Positions 1 to 10,806 of a stretch of 64,000 nucleotides of DNA are shown piece after piece. Positions within the stretch are counted from its first letter, which is position 1; every line of letters starts with the position of its first letter. The position numbers and the translations under genes were made by a program. A model generated the notes under the pieces. That model was not told the origin of the DNA, made no database searches, and saw only the letters and a program-made list of their open reading frames with translations. The DNA is from Codonopsis lanceolata (lineage: Eukaryota; Streptophyta; Magnoliopsida; Asterales; Campanulaceae): the NCBI GenBank assembly GCA_013146195.2, contig CM028377.1, forward strand, positions 26,394,428-26,458,427. Reading direction: 5' to 3'.

Positions 1-209
1 CGAAATGATTGCCCCGCCGGTTCTCATTTCAATCTATAACAGCTTTATTGAGGACTACCAAACGACGGTTCTTGATCTGTGTGTTCACCGTACCCAATCT
101 CAGAAAGTACTGAATATATATTTGTATACTTCTTTTTGGTCTCCATCGTTTCCCAATCAATCCCTACGATTAATTACATGTGCACAAGTTTTTCCTAAGA
201 AACTTCTTC

Positions 210-1055
210 ATGGCCACCTCTTCCTCGAACAGTGTCTCTCGCCCTATCGGTCCCTCTAAATCTTCCTTCATCACCAGAATATGACGCCAATCCTATATTC
301 TTGGTCGAACAATTCAAGGAGAGCAATTTCTCCTTGACAACACTGATGGAGCAAAGATTTTCGATCTTTTCCATAGTTCTGGACTCGTCTCCATCCTCTG
401 CTTTCGTGAATAATTCTACTGCCTTCATCTGGTCGACGAATTCTACTCGAGGATGCATCTATCAAGAGATGGTACAGGTCTCCACAGTCGCATTTGAGGT
501 ACTGACCTTGTCCTCAGTGCCGACAGCCTTGCTAGAGTCTTCAATCTTCATTCTGCTGGTCCTGACTCTATCAATGATTCTGTTCTCAACGAATCATGGC
601 TGCACCGTACTAGCCACCAATCTCGAAATGACTTCGGTACATGGGATCTTTTCAACTATCCCCTGAACGTGTACTGTGTTAGTGAGATTCTGAGCCAAAG
701 CCTTCTGTTTCATGAACCTGGCTCAAGAAGCAACACCGGAAGACTTCGGATCCTTACTGTTTCCGTTCTTGACTCCCATGTCATCAACTGGTCTGAAGTA
801 GTCTTCTCTCTCATCTGTCGTTCCTTCCAACAAAGACGAGCGAATGGGTCTGGTATACTCAAATACGCTAGGATAATCAGTTATTTCCTATGCTCCTACC
901 ACACCATTCTTTCCACGGCTCAAGAGGACGAACGCCTTCCAATTATGGGAGAATTGCTGATCACTAAGGAATTGTTCGGTGGCAGAAGTTTTTATGATCA
1001 GGATATAGACTTATCTCTAGAATCTAGCATCGGTAGTTTTGGAGATTCCAACTAG
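210..1055 (+). pseudogene. Decayed extra ORF of the Sirevirus-type element (env-like position, plant-transposon-protein type)
   Basis: One frame from the ATG at 210 to the TAG at 1053-1055 encodes about 280 residues and is broken by only three in-frame stops: TGA at 282-284, TAA at 411-413 and TGA at 495-497. From 498 to the end the frame is open. The continuous protein-like composition across the stops shows it is one old gene. Around residues 75-110 it has the look of the putative plant transposon protein family found in the third ORF of some Sireviruses (EFYSRM, then a hydrophobic stretch ending in LARVF). Each stop is one C-to-T change away from CGA or CAA, as expected from deamination of methylated cytosine. 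It sits in the env-like position between pol and the 3' LTR. No signal peptide or membrane segment is obvious, so an envelope function should not be assumed. Confidence 0.6.
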
Positions 1056-1212
1056 ACTGTATTTGCTTTGCATAACTTTTAGTACTTTCTTTCGATATTT
1101 AGTGTCTTTTCTTTAGTTATCTACTATTCCTTACAACATCTCTTCTGATTCCTTCCTTGTTATTTGCTTGCAACTGCTCTTTCATTCCTATTCTTTAGTG
1201 CTTGCAACCATT

Positions 1213-1366
1213 AAGGAGGAGAGTTATATGACATATTGATAGAAATATTGGTATCTGAAAACACTTGGTTTACACTTGGTATCAGACATCACTGGTATCA
1301 GACATATAACTTAGGAGGAGAATTGACTTAGGAGGAGCATGATACCCTTCTTTTCGTAAGAAGGAG
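1213..1366 (+). other. Cluster of polypurine-tract-like motifs
   Basis: Four purine runs of the form AAGGAGGAGAG, AGGAGGAGAA, AGGAGGAGCA and AAGAAGGAGAA lie near 1213, 1312, 1330 and 1358, two of them followed by TTGACTT. They resemble the true tract before the LTR at 2051-2063. Repeated polypurine tracts in the 3' non-coding region are a known Sirevirus trait; a role as extra plus-strand primers is inference. The region 1367-2050 between this cluster and the LTR is AT-rich non-coding element DNA with short repeats of the type TTTTCAAAAATTGAT. Confidence 0.55.
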
Positions 1367-2050
1367 AATTGACTTAAATAAATCCCAAATGAACACACAA
1401 AACAAATGTGATATTTCACCCCTAGCTGATTCTTTGTGAATCATGCTCAGCCTTCGTGGCACTTCTGTTGAAAACTTTGCTTAAAAGTAAAACCCTCTGT
1501 TGAGTCTTACGTTCAACAGAAATCTTTTTAGTTTCAACAGAAATAAAAAGATTTTTTAAAAATTGATTTTTGAAGAAAATTGGTATCAGTTTTCAAAACA
1601 GTGATTTTCAGAAAATTGATATTAGGTTTTTCAAAAAATTAATTTTCAAAAATTGATTTTCAAAAAATTGGTATTACAAGAAATCATTATTTACTCTTTC
1701 AAAAACATACATTTGCTTAAAGGATTTGCTACTCTTACTTGCCAAAACAAGCTTTCATTTTATAAATTCTTGAGCAAGTAAGACTTCCAAAAACTCTTTA
1801 GACCTTGTCCAAAACTCTTTCAAAATTCAAAAGATCTAAAAAAAATTTACTATTGCATTACCTGTTCAGTACTTTGATTTATCGAGTCTGTAATAACAAT
1901 AGTAGACTATACAAAAGCCATCGCTTACATGTAATTATCAAACATAGGACATGTCTTGAAATAAAATGATCATTCATTGTGGACATGCTATTACTATGTC
2001 TGATAAATGCTTTAGTGCTTTGTATATGTCATTTTGTAATTGTTCCAAGC

Positions 2051-3005
2051 AAATAGGAGGAGATTGTTGATTATTGGAATACGCTTCTTGATAATTTAAT
2101 TATCACCCTGCATATTCCATATATATTTTATTTGCTTGCCCCCATTACAAGTGAATCATCACAAGTGACTAAAAGGTCTGCGTATCGATTAGTGTGGCAA
2201 CTTCTATGATTTCACATAGGTCTTAGATTAGGTTTAACCTGATCAAGTCCTACCGCCTATAAGATGATCAAAAAGCAGACAGCGCTTCAGATTGCACGTA
2301 GCACTGGAAGACTTGCAGCGATGTCAAAAGCGTTCAGCGGCAGACAAGCCACAAGTTAAAAAGCTCGTACTGGCAGACATCAACTCTTCTACATCGAAAG
2401 ACCTGCTTCCACTGGTTCGAAGCTCTCTAACGGCAGACTTTAAAATCTGCACGTGCTACAGGGAAAAGTCAACTAGCCGTCCAATTCAGATAAATATGTA
2501 TGTGCCTCATAAAGCCTGACATACTTAAAGCTAGAAGACTTTCTCTCACTTAAGTAGTCTGTTAAAGTCAAAAAGCAACTACTTTATTGAACAGACCACC
2601 TGACAGTGCAACAGACATCAGACCTACTCTTCAGAATCCTATCAACCTAGTCTGACAGACAACGAGTTCCAAGATCTATAGGACGAAATCTCCGCCCCAA
2701 ACAAGTCAGAGATCTTATGGACAAATATCTATATCCAATAGTCTTCAACCACTATATCTCCAATGGATAGAAATCTCTGAGTACTTATCTCTCAACGATC
2801 ATATTGATTCTCGCCTATATATAGACCATCTCTTGTGCTCAAAAAGAGAAGAGAAATATACATGTGTATGCACTACGGTGATAGAGCATCACAGTGAGCA
2901 ACGAGTAACTCAATCTACTCAAGAACTTCATTGAAAGGAAATCACCAAAGAGATCGTCTTCACCAACGTATCTCTGATTTCTACAATAGATTGCAGTGGT
3001 TGTCA
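2051..3005 (+). repeat. Polypurine tract and 3' LTR of the Sirevirus-type element
   Basis: The tract AAATAGGAGGAGA at 2051-2063 is followed by TGTTGATTATTGG at 2065, a typical start of a plant copia LTR. The LTR runs about 940 bp to near 3005, where the sequence TTGTCA precedes clear gypsy integrase sequence. A TATA box CTATATATAG is at 2815-2824, so transcription would start near 2850 and read into R-U5. A 75-codon open frame inside the LTR (2292-2519) is taken as chance. The expected right terminus TCAACA is not intact, so the exact end is uncertain. Confidence 0.65.
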
Positions 3006-3016
3006 AATAATTTAAC

Positions 3017-3995
3017 TTATGCATAGTACGTCTTGAGTTTGTCCATGTTGATGGGCTAAATGAGGTCTTCTCCATCTTGGTTGGTGAGGAGCACTGCACC
3101 ACCTGACTGGATTTGTTTGATGATGTAAGGTCCGATCCAAGGAGACTTCCATTTTCCCTTAGCGTCGATATAACTAGGAGTTTTTCGCAGAGTACCAGGT
3201 TTCCTATTTGGATATTACGACTTTTGACTTTTTTGTTGAAGGCTCGAGCTATTCGCTTTTGATATGCTCGAGTGTGCTCTAAAGCTAGCAGACGTCGTTC
3301 ATCTATCAGGGCTAATTCTTTGTAGCGCTGTTTGACCCAGTCAATTTTAGATACCTCTAATTCCATCATTATCCTTAATGATGGGACTTCTATTTCAATA
3401 GGCAGTACTGCCTCCATGCCGTATGGTAAAGAGTACGAGGTAGCCCCAATTGGTGTGCGGATCGAAATGCGATAGCCCCAGAGTGCTAGCGGCAGCTTTT
3501 CTGGCCAGTCTTTTCCTGTTTCACCCATTTTCCTGATAATATTTTCTAATGTTTTGTTGGCTGCTTCGATGGCACTATTTACCTGAGGTCGGTATGGGGA
3601 GGACTTATGTCTCTGGGTTTTGAACTCGTTGAGCAGACGGTTCACGTCACCTTCGAAGTGTGTGCCATTGTCAGAAATCATTTCGAACGGCACCCCGTAT
3701 CTATATATGATATTGGTTCTGATGAATTCGGATACATTTCTAGCATTCAGCACTTTGTAGGAAAGGGCTTCTACCCATTTCGTGAAGTAGTCGACAGTTA
3801 CCAGGACATATTCATGGCCATTAGATCCTTTTGGTTGAATTTGACCTATGACGTCAATTCCCCATGTTGAGAAGGGTCAACGGGCGGTGGAGTTGTATAG
3901 AGTATGTGGGGGAACATGTTGCAAATTTGCAAAACACTGACATTTATCACAATGACACACCCACCGGATGCAGTCAGTTTCTTTGACAGCATATG
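3017..3995 (-). pseudogene. Integrase region of the gypsy pol, frameshifted
   Basis: The longest open part (3753-2839) reads through the integrase core: ISDNGTHF carries the second catalytic aspartate and NSAIEAANKTLENI the glutamate. Just upstream, in another frame, are the zinc-binding HCDKCQC-type motif and the first-aspartate region near GIDVIGQIQPKG. The C-terminal part (WKSPWIGPYIIKQIQSGG) is again in a different frame from the core and ends with a stop at 3017-3019. At least two frameshifts therefore separate the zinc finger, core and C-terminus. The product would have joined element cDNA to host DNA. No chromodomain is seen. Confidence 0.75.
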
Positions 3996-4988
3996 CCCAT
4001 TCATATGTGGCCCACTGGTACTATCGTGCAGTTGGTCCATAACTTGCTCGGCTTTGGCCTGATTGATGAATAGTATGTTTAGGCCTTGGTGGTGCCTTTT
4101 GTATAGACTACCTCCGCTAATTACGAATTGCAATGCCCACCTTTGCAGGGGGATTTTCCCTCTTTTGTCTAAATTGGGTGGATAGACTCCTTTCTCAAGC
4201 AGATTTATAATATCTAGGTACCAAGGTTCATTGTCTTCTTCCTGAGAAGCATCGATTCTGAAGCAATAGGCAGGAGTGGTCTTTTTCCCGACTATAGATG
4301 GTTGGACATTGATTTCTGTGGGAACTTTGACCAATGAGGCTAAAGTGGCTAAAGCATCAGCGAATTGATTTCTATCTCGTGGTAGATAATGGAACGAGAT
4401 ATTATCAAATTCACATGCTAAGGCCGTCAATCGGGCATGATAGAGCTGTAGCCAAGGATCTTGGGTTTTCCATTTTCCTTCGACCTGGTTTATGATCAAA
4501 GCAGAGTCACTGAAGACTTCCAAGTCCTTGGCTCCTTTTTGGAGAGCCTCTTCTAGGCTAGCAATGCAAGCCTCATACTCAGCGGTGTTGTTTGAGCATT
4601 CGAATTCCAATCTTATGGCCAAGTGGGTGTGGGAATCTACTCGATCAATTAGCAGGATTCCTATGCCGAAACCTCTCTTGTTGGCAGCCCATCAAAGAAC
4701 ATCTGTCATTTGGTGTCGTGATAAGTAATTTCCAGGATACCTTCGTCTGGGAAACTTGGCTCGGGTACATCTTCTGATTCTTAAGGTAGATCAGCTAAAT
4801 GGTTTGCGATCATGCTGCCTTTAATAGATTTAAGCCTGACATTGGTGATGTCAAACTCATTGAGGAGAAACGACCATTTAGCTAGTCTGTTGGAGAGTGA
4901 TGGCTTTCCAAAGATGAATTTTATGGGGTCTATTCTGGCGATGAGTTTGATGGGTCGGGCTTGCAAATAGGTTTTGAGCCTTTGTGTT
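3996..4988 (-). pseudogene. RNase H region of the gypsy pol with upstream deletion
   Basis: The open frame 4622-3846 contains CSNNTAEYEACI, VFSDSALIINQV and FADALATLAS, the pattern of a plant-type RNase H fused to gypsy pol, followed by the GPHMNGHML start of the integrase zinc finger. A short segment upstream (4966-4781) has the RT-connection sequence ending FDITNV. At about 4990 the RT ORF ends LLV-stop and the next residues are ATQRLKTY. In related pols about 60 residues usually lie between these two points, so a deletion is likely here. Another frame change near 3990 joins this part to the integrase. Confidence 0.7.
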
Positions 4989-4990
4989 GC

Positions 4991-6154
4991 CTAGACTAGC
5001 AATGGTGGGTTGACTAGATATTTTTTGACTTTCTCAAAAGCTAGCTGGCATTTTTCGTCCCAAACTCGGTCAATGTCCTTCTTCAGGAATTTGAATAGTG
5101 GTTCACATATGGAGGTTAGATGCCTAATGAAACGACTGATATATTGCAATTGGCCCAGGAAACCCGTGACTTCTGTTGGGGTTTTCGGCTGCGGCATGTC
5201 TATGATGGCTTTTATTTTGGCTGGCTCTATTTCGATGCCTTGCTCGGTGACCAGGAACCCCAGGACTTTGCCTTTGGTGACACCGAATGTGCATTTGGTC
5301 AGGTTGAGATTCATTTGGTGCTTTCTTAACCTTTCGAAGAATTTTCGATGGTCTCTGACATGGGCACCATCTGTATCATCGAAAAGCACAATCATGTCGT
5401 CCACGTACACCTCGACTTCTTTATGTATTATATCATGGAAAAGGGTAGTGGCGGCTCTCTGGTATGTGGCCCCAGCATTTTTCAGTCCAAACGGCATAAC
5501 AGTGTGGTAGTAGGTTCCCCAAGGGGTGATGAAGGAGGTTTTTTCTTGGTCTTCTACTGCCATTTTGATTTGATTGTAGCCCAGCATGCCGTCTACGAAG
5601 GATCTTATCTTGTAGGAGGCCATAGCATCTACCACAATATCAATGTTGGATAGAAGGAAGTCATCTTTGGGCGATGCCTTGTTGAGGTCGCGAAAGTCTA
5701 CACAGATCCGAACCTTTCCAGCGGGCTTCGGAACGGTCACTATACTTGACAGCCAAATTGGGTATTCAACTACCTGGATTAATTTGACGTGTAGTTGTTT
5801 CATGATTTCTTCCTTTACTTTCAGTGACCATTCTGGCTTGATTCGGCTGAGTTTCTGCTTGACTGGCCTTGTATCAGGGTATGTCGGAATTCGGTACTCT
5901 ACTATAGCTAGATCTAACCCAGGCATGCCTTCGTAGGACCATGCGAAGACGTCTACGAATTCTCTAAGTAGACTGACTAATGTTTCCCCTTCTAAACCTT
6001 GCAGGTAGCTGCCGATTCTGGCCTCTTTAATATCATTGCTCAACCCCAGATTGATGACAGACAAGTCTTCTTCTGATGTTGCTGATCGGTGCTTTTCTTG
6101 GTGCTTGACTGACTCGGCGAGCTCAAGTAAATAGCTTTTATCATTTGGGTCCAT
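4991..6154 (-). pseudogene. Reverse transcriptase domain of the gypsy pol (open frame of 387 codons)
   Basis: This is the best-preserved part of the element. It contains the RT entry motif KVRICVDFRDLNKASPKD, the palm sequence FVDGMLGYNQIKM, FGLKNAGATYQRA and the catalytic YVDDMI box with both aspartates, followed by the thumb/connection sequence ending near residue 380. The order is standard for Ty3/gypsy. Some positions look mutated, for example PKDDFLLSNID where a PLP-type sequence is usual. It is open across the RT core, yet flanked by stops and the deletion at 4990, so it is a remnant of a polyprotein and not an independent gene. Confidence 0.8.
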
Positions 6155-6324
6155 TTCGTTAAATGACTTATTATTAATACTAATTGAGTTAACGTAGGTG
6201 CAACTAAGTAATACGCAAAGGCATCAAGATATTCATTATTAAGAGCAAACTGTATAGGGTTGGTTACATTACAGAGTCCCTGGGGTTTTAGGTCCTCAGT
6301 TTTAGGGAGTGGATCGGTAGATAA

Positions 6325-6976
6325 CTAATCTGTAAGGCTAAAGGAAGGAGGGGGAATGGGATATCCAAAACGGTCCTCCAAGTCTGCGATTGTTAAGACC
6401 GTGCCAGCAGTAGTATACCTGTTCTGTAAGGGGTTATCAGCAATAGACTCAAATTCGGCCAGGAGTTTTTCATAGCTAGTCTCGCTGTCAATCATTCCCA
6501 GGAAACTATCCCCTACGAATTCATCACCTAACAAGGCTAGGGCACAGTCATCTTGATCTATAGACCATGTATTTTTCAGCTGCAACAGTTTCATATGCAG
6601 GGTTACAGGGCTACAGGGCTACAGGGCTCCAGGGTAACCTGTTCCATTTCATCAGTGATGAGACTGTTGTCTTCGAAGAATTCCCAACCAGGGCATCTTT
6701 TCCCATCTTGGTCTAACCAGGGCTCGGGAAACATGAGATAGGCATATGTTTCTCCTCTTCTTACAAAGTAACCATTTAATGTTTTTCTATATGGTTGTAG
6801 AGGGGGATCTATGTAAGGATGCTTTTCTCGTTCTGCCTTGCTTTTCTCACGTTTCTGCTTCATGACTGCAGTTAGCTCGGCTGGCGTAGGTTTGTATCCT
6901 AGATCAAATGGAGGGATACATTCCTTAAGTTCATCTTGGACTAGGTTAATAAGCCCCAGCTGATTTCTGCCGAGAC
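6325..6976 (-). pseudogene. Linker between protease and reverse transcriptase (G-patch-like start)
   Basis: Read from right to left, the segment begins with a glycine-rich LGRNQLGLINLVQ sequence directly after the solo LTR, like the G-patch motif in pols of this lineage. It continues through KREKSKAEREKHPYID and WLDQDGKRCPGWEFF to a stop at 6603-6605, then a second open part (6594-6325) ending DRFGYPIPPPSFSLTD. When the solo LTR and one copy of its 5-bp duplication are ignored, the frame continues into the protease ORF at 8785. A small repeat CTACAGGG near 6606-6625 is present. The stretch 6155-6324 holds no clear coding sequence. Confidence 0.6.
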
Positions 6977-6981
6977 CCAGA

Positions 6982-8779
6982 TGTGGGTCGCCCGGCGTGT
7001 GCCCGCGCCCCGCGCGCCCTTGGATAGGGGTGTGTGTACATGCGGATGCGGGACCCCACTGCTCTCATTCCACCCTCCCTTGTTTAGGGGAAGACAAAAT
7101 TAAAAGTGCGAGAGGAGTGCTGTCTAAAATAGCGCTTTGGAATGCCCCTCGGTTGACTTTAGTGGATTTTTTATCCAATATGGGAACTTTTGATTTCCCG
7201 CATCAAGTTATCCCTTGTTTAGGGGATACCAAGATATGAGAATACATCACCATTTCATTCCCATTTTCCCTTTTTTAAGGGAAAACGGAAAAGTGCAAAA
7301 AAGGATGTTGCGACGCCCCCACTATGGATTTTATAAAAATAGCCTTATGGACTATTTCGGATCACTATGGGAGCTTTGGGTTTCCCGAATCAAGTTATCC
7401 CTTGTTTAGGGGATACCGGGATATGGGAATACATCACCCTTTCATTCTCATTCTCCCTTTTTTAGGGGAAAACGAAAAATTGCAAGAAAGGAGTGTTGTG
7501 AGGCCCCACTGGATCCAAAATGTTTTATAGAGTCGCCATCTTTATTTTAAGGCAAAAATAAAGCAAAACCAAAAAAAGAGAAACCAAAGATTATAAAAAG
7601 GGGTTCGGAGGCTAAGTTACGAGTTGGGAAGGTGCTAGGCACCCAACTCACCCTTTCGGTCTCAAAAGCGGTTTTTGGCTAAAGTATGCTTTTTGTTATA
7701 TTTATTTAGCAAATAAACAAAGCATGTAAAGACAGGAAATAAAAAGTAAATACATTCGCGGCTACATTATTTACGGACTTGCAGCCGTCTCCTTACAATA
7801 ATTGCAGATATATTTAAAAATATTTGGCCATTATAACGGCTCTTTTACATAGTATTTTCTAACTAAATCCGGGCAGCACAACGACTTATATTTTCTACAT
7901 TGGGCCAGATTTAAATAACAAATTTTACAAAAATAATGCCCTTAAAGGTTATTACCTTTTAGAGCGGAAAGTGCTCGCTCTGTCCTTCTCGGGAGAGGGA
8001 GAATTTTATTGTTGCTGCTGTTGTGATTTGGGCAGAGTGACAGCTTATTTTTGGTGGTTTTGGCTCGCTCACTCGGGCAGAATGACTACTTAGTTTTGGT
8101 TGTTTTGGCCTTTTTGGTTGGGTGAAATAACAGCTTATTTTTGTGATTTCAGCCTATTTACTCGGGCAGAGTAACGGCTTACTTTATGGTTTTTGGGTCG
8201 GGGAATAAGGTGGATTCCTAGCTGGAGGGCTAAGGCTCACTTTAATCGGTGGGTTTTAAGTTTGGAGGAGTTTTAGCAGGGTTTTGAGGCTTTGGAGAGA
8301 TCACTCACTATCTCACTTCGCTCTCTATTTCTTCAGCCTAACGAGGACGTGGAGAGTTTTTGCGGAAGAAAGGTGTACTGAAGGCGAACCCCGAAGGATC
8401 TATTTATAGCCTGGAGAGAGGATTCATCGGGGATTAAAATTTCTCTCTTCCTGCTTCATTTAATTGTATAGTCCGCGGCAGAAATTGCACATTACGCAAA
8501 CTGTAGCATTTCTGTAGCACCTGGGACTGCACTGTAGACAAATTTGGGCGCCACCCATTAGCAAACCTGGCGCCACTCCCACATTGAGCATGGGTGGCGC
8601 CAACTTAGGCTTTGTAGTTTCTTTTTTGACACTTTAAACCCTGCATTTCACTGTTTTGCACATCCTGCTTTGTCCATTTGCATTTTCAACCCTGTAACTT
8701 GACATTTGTTAATGTTTTAACAGGTCTTGATATTTTATGTCATGTTACATATTAGTGGTACGAAATTGGGGTGTCTACA
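6982..8779 (-). mobile_element. Solo LTR (1798 bp) of the TGTAGACACC gypsy family inserted in the older gypsy element
   Basis: In its own orientation the LTR starts TGTAGACACCCC (complement ending at 8779) and ends CCCACA (complement starting at 6982). Identical 5-bp flanks CCAGA at 6977-6981 and 8780-8784 form a target-site duplication. No internal sequence remains, so it is a product of LTR-LTR recombination. It is the same subfamily as the 5' LTR at 26272-28072 (1801 bp). A TATA box on the minus strand (complement CTATTTATAG) is at 8400-8409. The insertion split the pol frame between the protease and the G-patch-like linker. Confidence 0.9.
7181..7520 (-). repeat. Internal direct duplication of about 187 bp in the LTR
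   Basis: Two similar units start near 7181 and 7368. Each contains CAAGTTATCCCTTGTTTAGG, GGAATACATCACC-like sequence and a TTTAGGGGAAAACG-type run. The corresponding part of the LTR at 26272-28072 (about 27540-27900) carries the same duplication in the opposite orientation, so the duplication predates both insertions. Confidence 0.65.
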
Positions 8780-8784
8780 CCAGA

Positions 8785-9424
8785 CCATGCATATAATTCA
8801 TTTTTCGGAGCATGTTTAGTGGGGCCATATCTCCGAAGACTGTAGTTTTCTTTCCGGTGATGTCAGTTTCTCGCTCATATTCAATGGCGTTGACCCTGGC
8901 TTGAGGGATAACTTCGAAACCACTGAGAAAGATACCCGTGTCATCATGCTCTATTTTGAGGATTGGGATGTCCATGTTTTCTTTGTTTTCCACGATCTTA
9001 TCAGCGAGTATGATTAATATTTGGTTATCGTGGATAAATTTGACACGCTGATGGAGTGAGGAGGCTCCCCTTTTACCCCATGGATCCAAGGACGTCCCAG
9101 CAATAGACTGAAAATAGCAGGTATATCTAGGACTTGGAATTCAACTGGCATGGTTAGCGGCCCAATAGTCATCATCAAAGTTACCATCCCTAGGACACAT
9201 CGACTAGTTTTGTCGTATTCCCTTACCGTCTGTGATGAAGGAGTCAGCTCTGATATCTTTGTTCCCAATTTGGCTAGCGTACTTGTGGGACATACATTCA
9301 AAGATGAGCCGTTGTCTATCAGGACTCGGGGAACCCTTTTTTCCATGACCCCCACGGTGATGTGGAGAGCATCGATGTGGTTGGTTCCTTCTCTTGGCAG
9401 ATCTAGATCATTAAACATAATCAC
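8785..9424 (-). pseudogene. Aspartic protease region of the gypsy element
   Basis: Two overlapping open frames (9424-9014 and 9089-8775) cover the retroviral-type aspartic protease. The active-site segment reads RVLIDNGSSLNVCP, the usual DNGSS form of this plant gypsy group, and LLLGRPWIHGVK is the downstream flap/C-terminal motif. A change of frame lies in the overlap near 9020-9089. The solo LTR follows after the CCAGA duplication. 9425-9918 upstream is decayed gag-protease spacer without a good frame. Confidence 0.7.
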
Positions 9425-9918
9425 ATTTCAAAAGTGTATGTTTCCGATCATTTGGGTGAGCTCATTTGGAGAGGATTTAATAGGGATGACTGCTTGACTT
9501 AGGGATTTCTCCAGTGTATCTCGATGGGTTTTGGAAGCATAAAGCAAGCCCCAGATAGATATGTTTGCTTGGGTTTTTTTCATCTGAGCTAGCAGGGTTT
9601 CTTCCATATTCTTAGCCCCAGTATATGTTTCTTTGTCTTTGCCTGAGTGGTCACCACTTTCTTGGTTTGGTTTATAGGCCCGACCAGATATGGTAAGGTG
9701 ACTGACATCCCCACCGACCTAAATGGCTTTTTCAGTGCTACTGGTATTTTGGGTACCCAGGATAGTGTCCAAGGAAAGCATGTTGCAGTTAGGTTCTTTT
9801 ATGGGTAGAAAGAAAGGAACAACGATATATGGTAATGGTTTTTTATTCCTTTCAAAATTGGGTACACAGTTTTCTTCACTAACCGCAATCATATTGATTT
9901 GAAGTAGAGGGTTATTGA

Positions 9919-10806
9919 CTACATTTGGCCCGCGGGAAGTTTTTCAATAACCCTATCATCTATTAGGTCCTGGATTGCATTTTTGAGTACGTAGCACTTG
10001 TCGGTGAGGTGACCACTGCAGCGATGGTATTCACAATACTGGGCATGGTTCCATGAGCTAGGTAACGGGTTTGGCGGTGTATAGTTTGCAATTGGTTTAA
10101 GTTTTCCATGAGCCCTTAGTGTTTGGAAGATCATGGACCTTGAAGAAGGTAAGTCGTCATAATGTCTCTGAATTTCCCTCCTTCCTTTTGGTTGGGGTGA
10201 GATTTTTGGTTAGGATTTGGTCGAGTGGTTGGGTTGAACATCTTTGTGGTCTGGGAAATATTATGCTAGGAACTGATTGTATGTGTTTCTATTTGAGGGA
10301 GGTTGTTCTCTTTCATGCCCACAAATCATTCCAGTTAGGGTTCCATGGGCCATTTGTTGGGAATAGGTATTTGAAGGATCAAGAGGGAGGTAACTCTTCT
10401 GGTTATGGTAAGAGGCATTTAGGTGAAGGAGTCCAGGATTGGTATCCAAGGTAGGTGGTGGATTGAGGTTATGAGTATTTGGGATAATTTTGTTTTGGGG
10501 AATGGGGTTGGTACTTGGCTGGAAACTGGTGTTTGTTTGGTTTTTGGAAGCTTGGGGGAGGGTATTTTTTGTTGGGTCGGAGAGGTTTGTTTCTGGAAGG
10601 AGGGAACTATTAGAAGAAGGTTTTAGGCTCTTGACTTCTTGAGATATGGTGGCGAGAGTTTCTGCAAAACTTAGTAAAATATTGCAACCAATTGGTTTGT
10701 TACTCTTTCCACATGGGCATCCAATTCTCTTTTCAGCCAGTTTTCGAATTCGGGGTGTGGGGCCTACCTAGGAGTTTTTATTTCTGGTCCCAGAGTATCA
10801 TGTCCA
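9919..10806 (-). pseudogene. Gag remnant with zinc-knuckle-like end and missing central domain
   Basis: From an ATG near 10806 the minus strand reads a degenerate N-terminal gag (LKRELDAHVERV), matching the better-preserved gag of the plus-strand element at 29482 (LRKELDAHAKRI). A middle open part (10449-10261) has LDPSNTYSQQ where the other copy has FDPSDTYFHM. The last part (10134-9919) has CEYHRCSGHLTDKC, a zinc-knuckle-like motif. Only about 130 bp separate the last two parts, where several hundred bp of the main gag domain would be expected, so an internal deletion is likely. Several in-frame stops are present. Confidence 0.6.

Larger units (their letters stand above)
1..3005 (+). mobile_element. 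3' part of a Sirevirus-type Ty1/copia retrotransposon
   Basis: The segment reads, left to right, as a decayed extra ORF, a non-coding stretch with several GGAGGAG-type purine tracts, a final purine tract and one LTR beginning TGTTGA. An ORF downstream of pol together with multiple purine tracts before the 3' LTR is the layout described for Sireviruses (Ty1/copia). The gag-pol part lies off the left edge, so only the tail is seen. The right end adjoins the integrase end of a minus-strand Ty3/gypsy element without its 3' LTR, which suggests this copia element inserted into, or truncated, the gypsy element. The lineage call rests on layout, not on a pol alignment. The right boundary is known only to within a few bases. 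Confidence 0.7.

Noticed and set aside
5010..5936. Plus-strand frames of 60-170 codons over the gypsy pol
   Set aside because: Shadows of the minus-strand reverse transcriptase.
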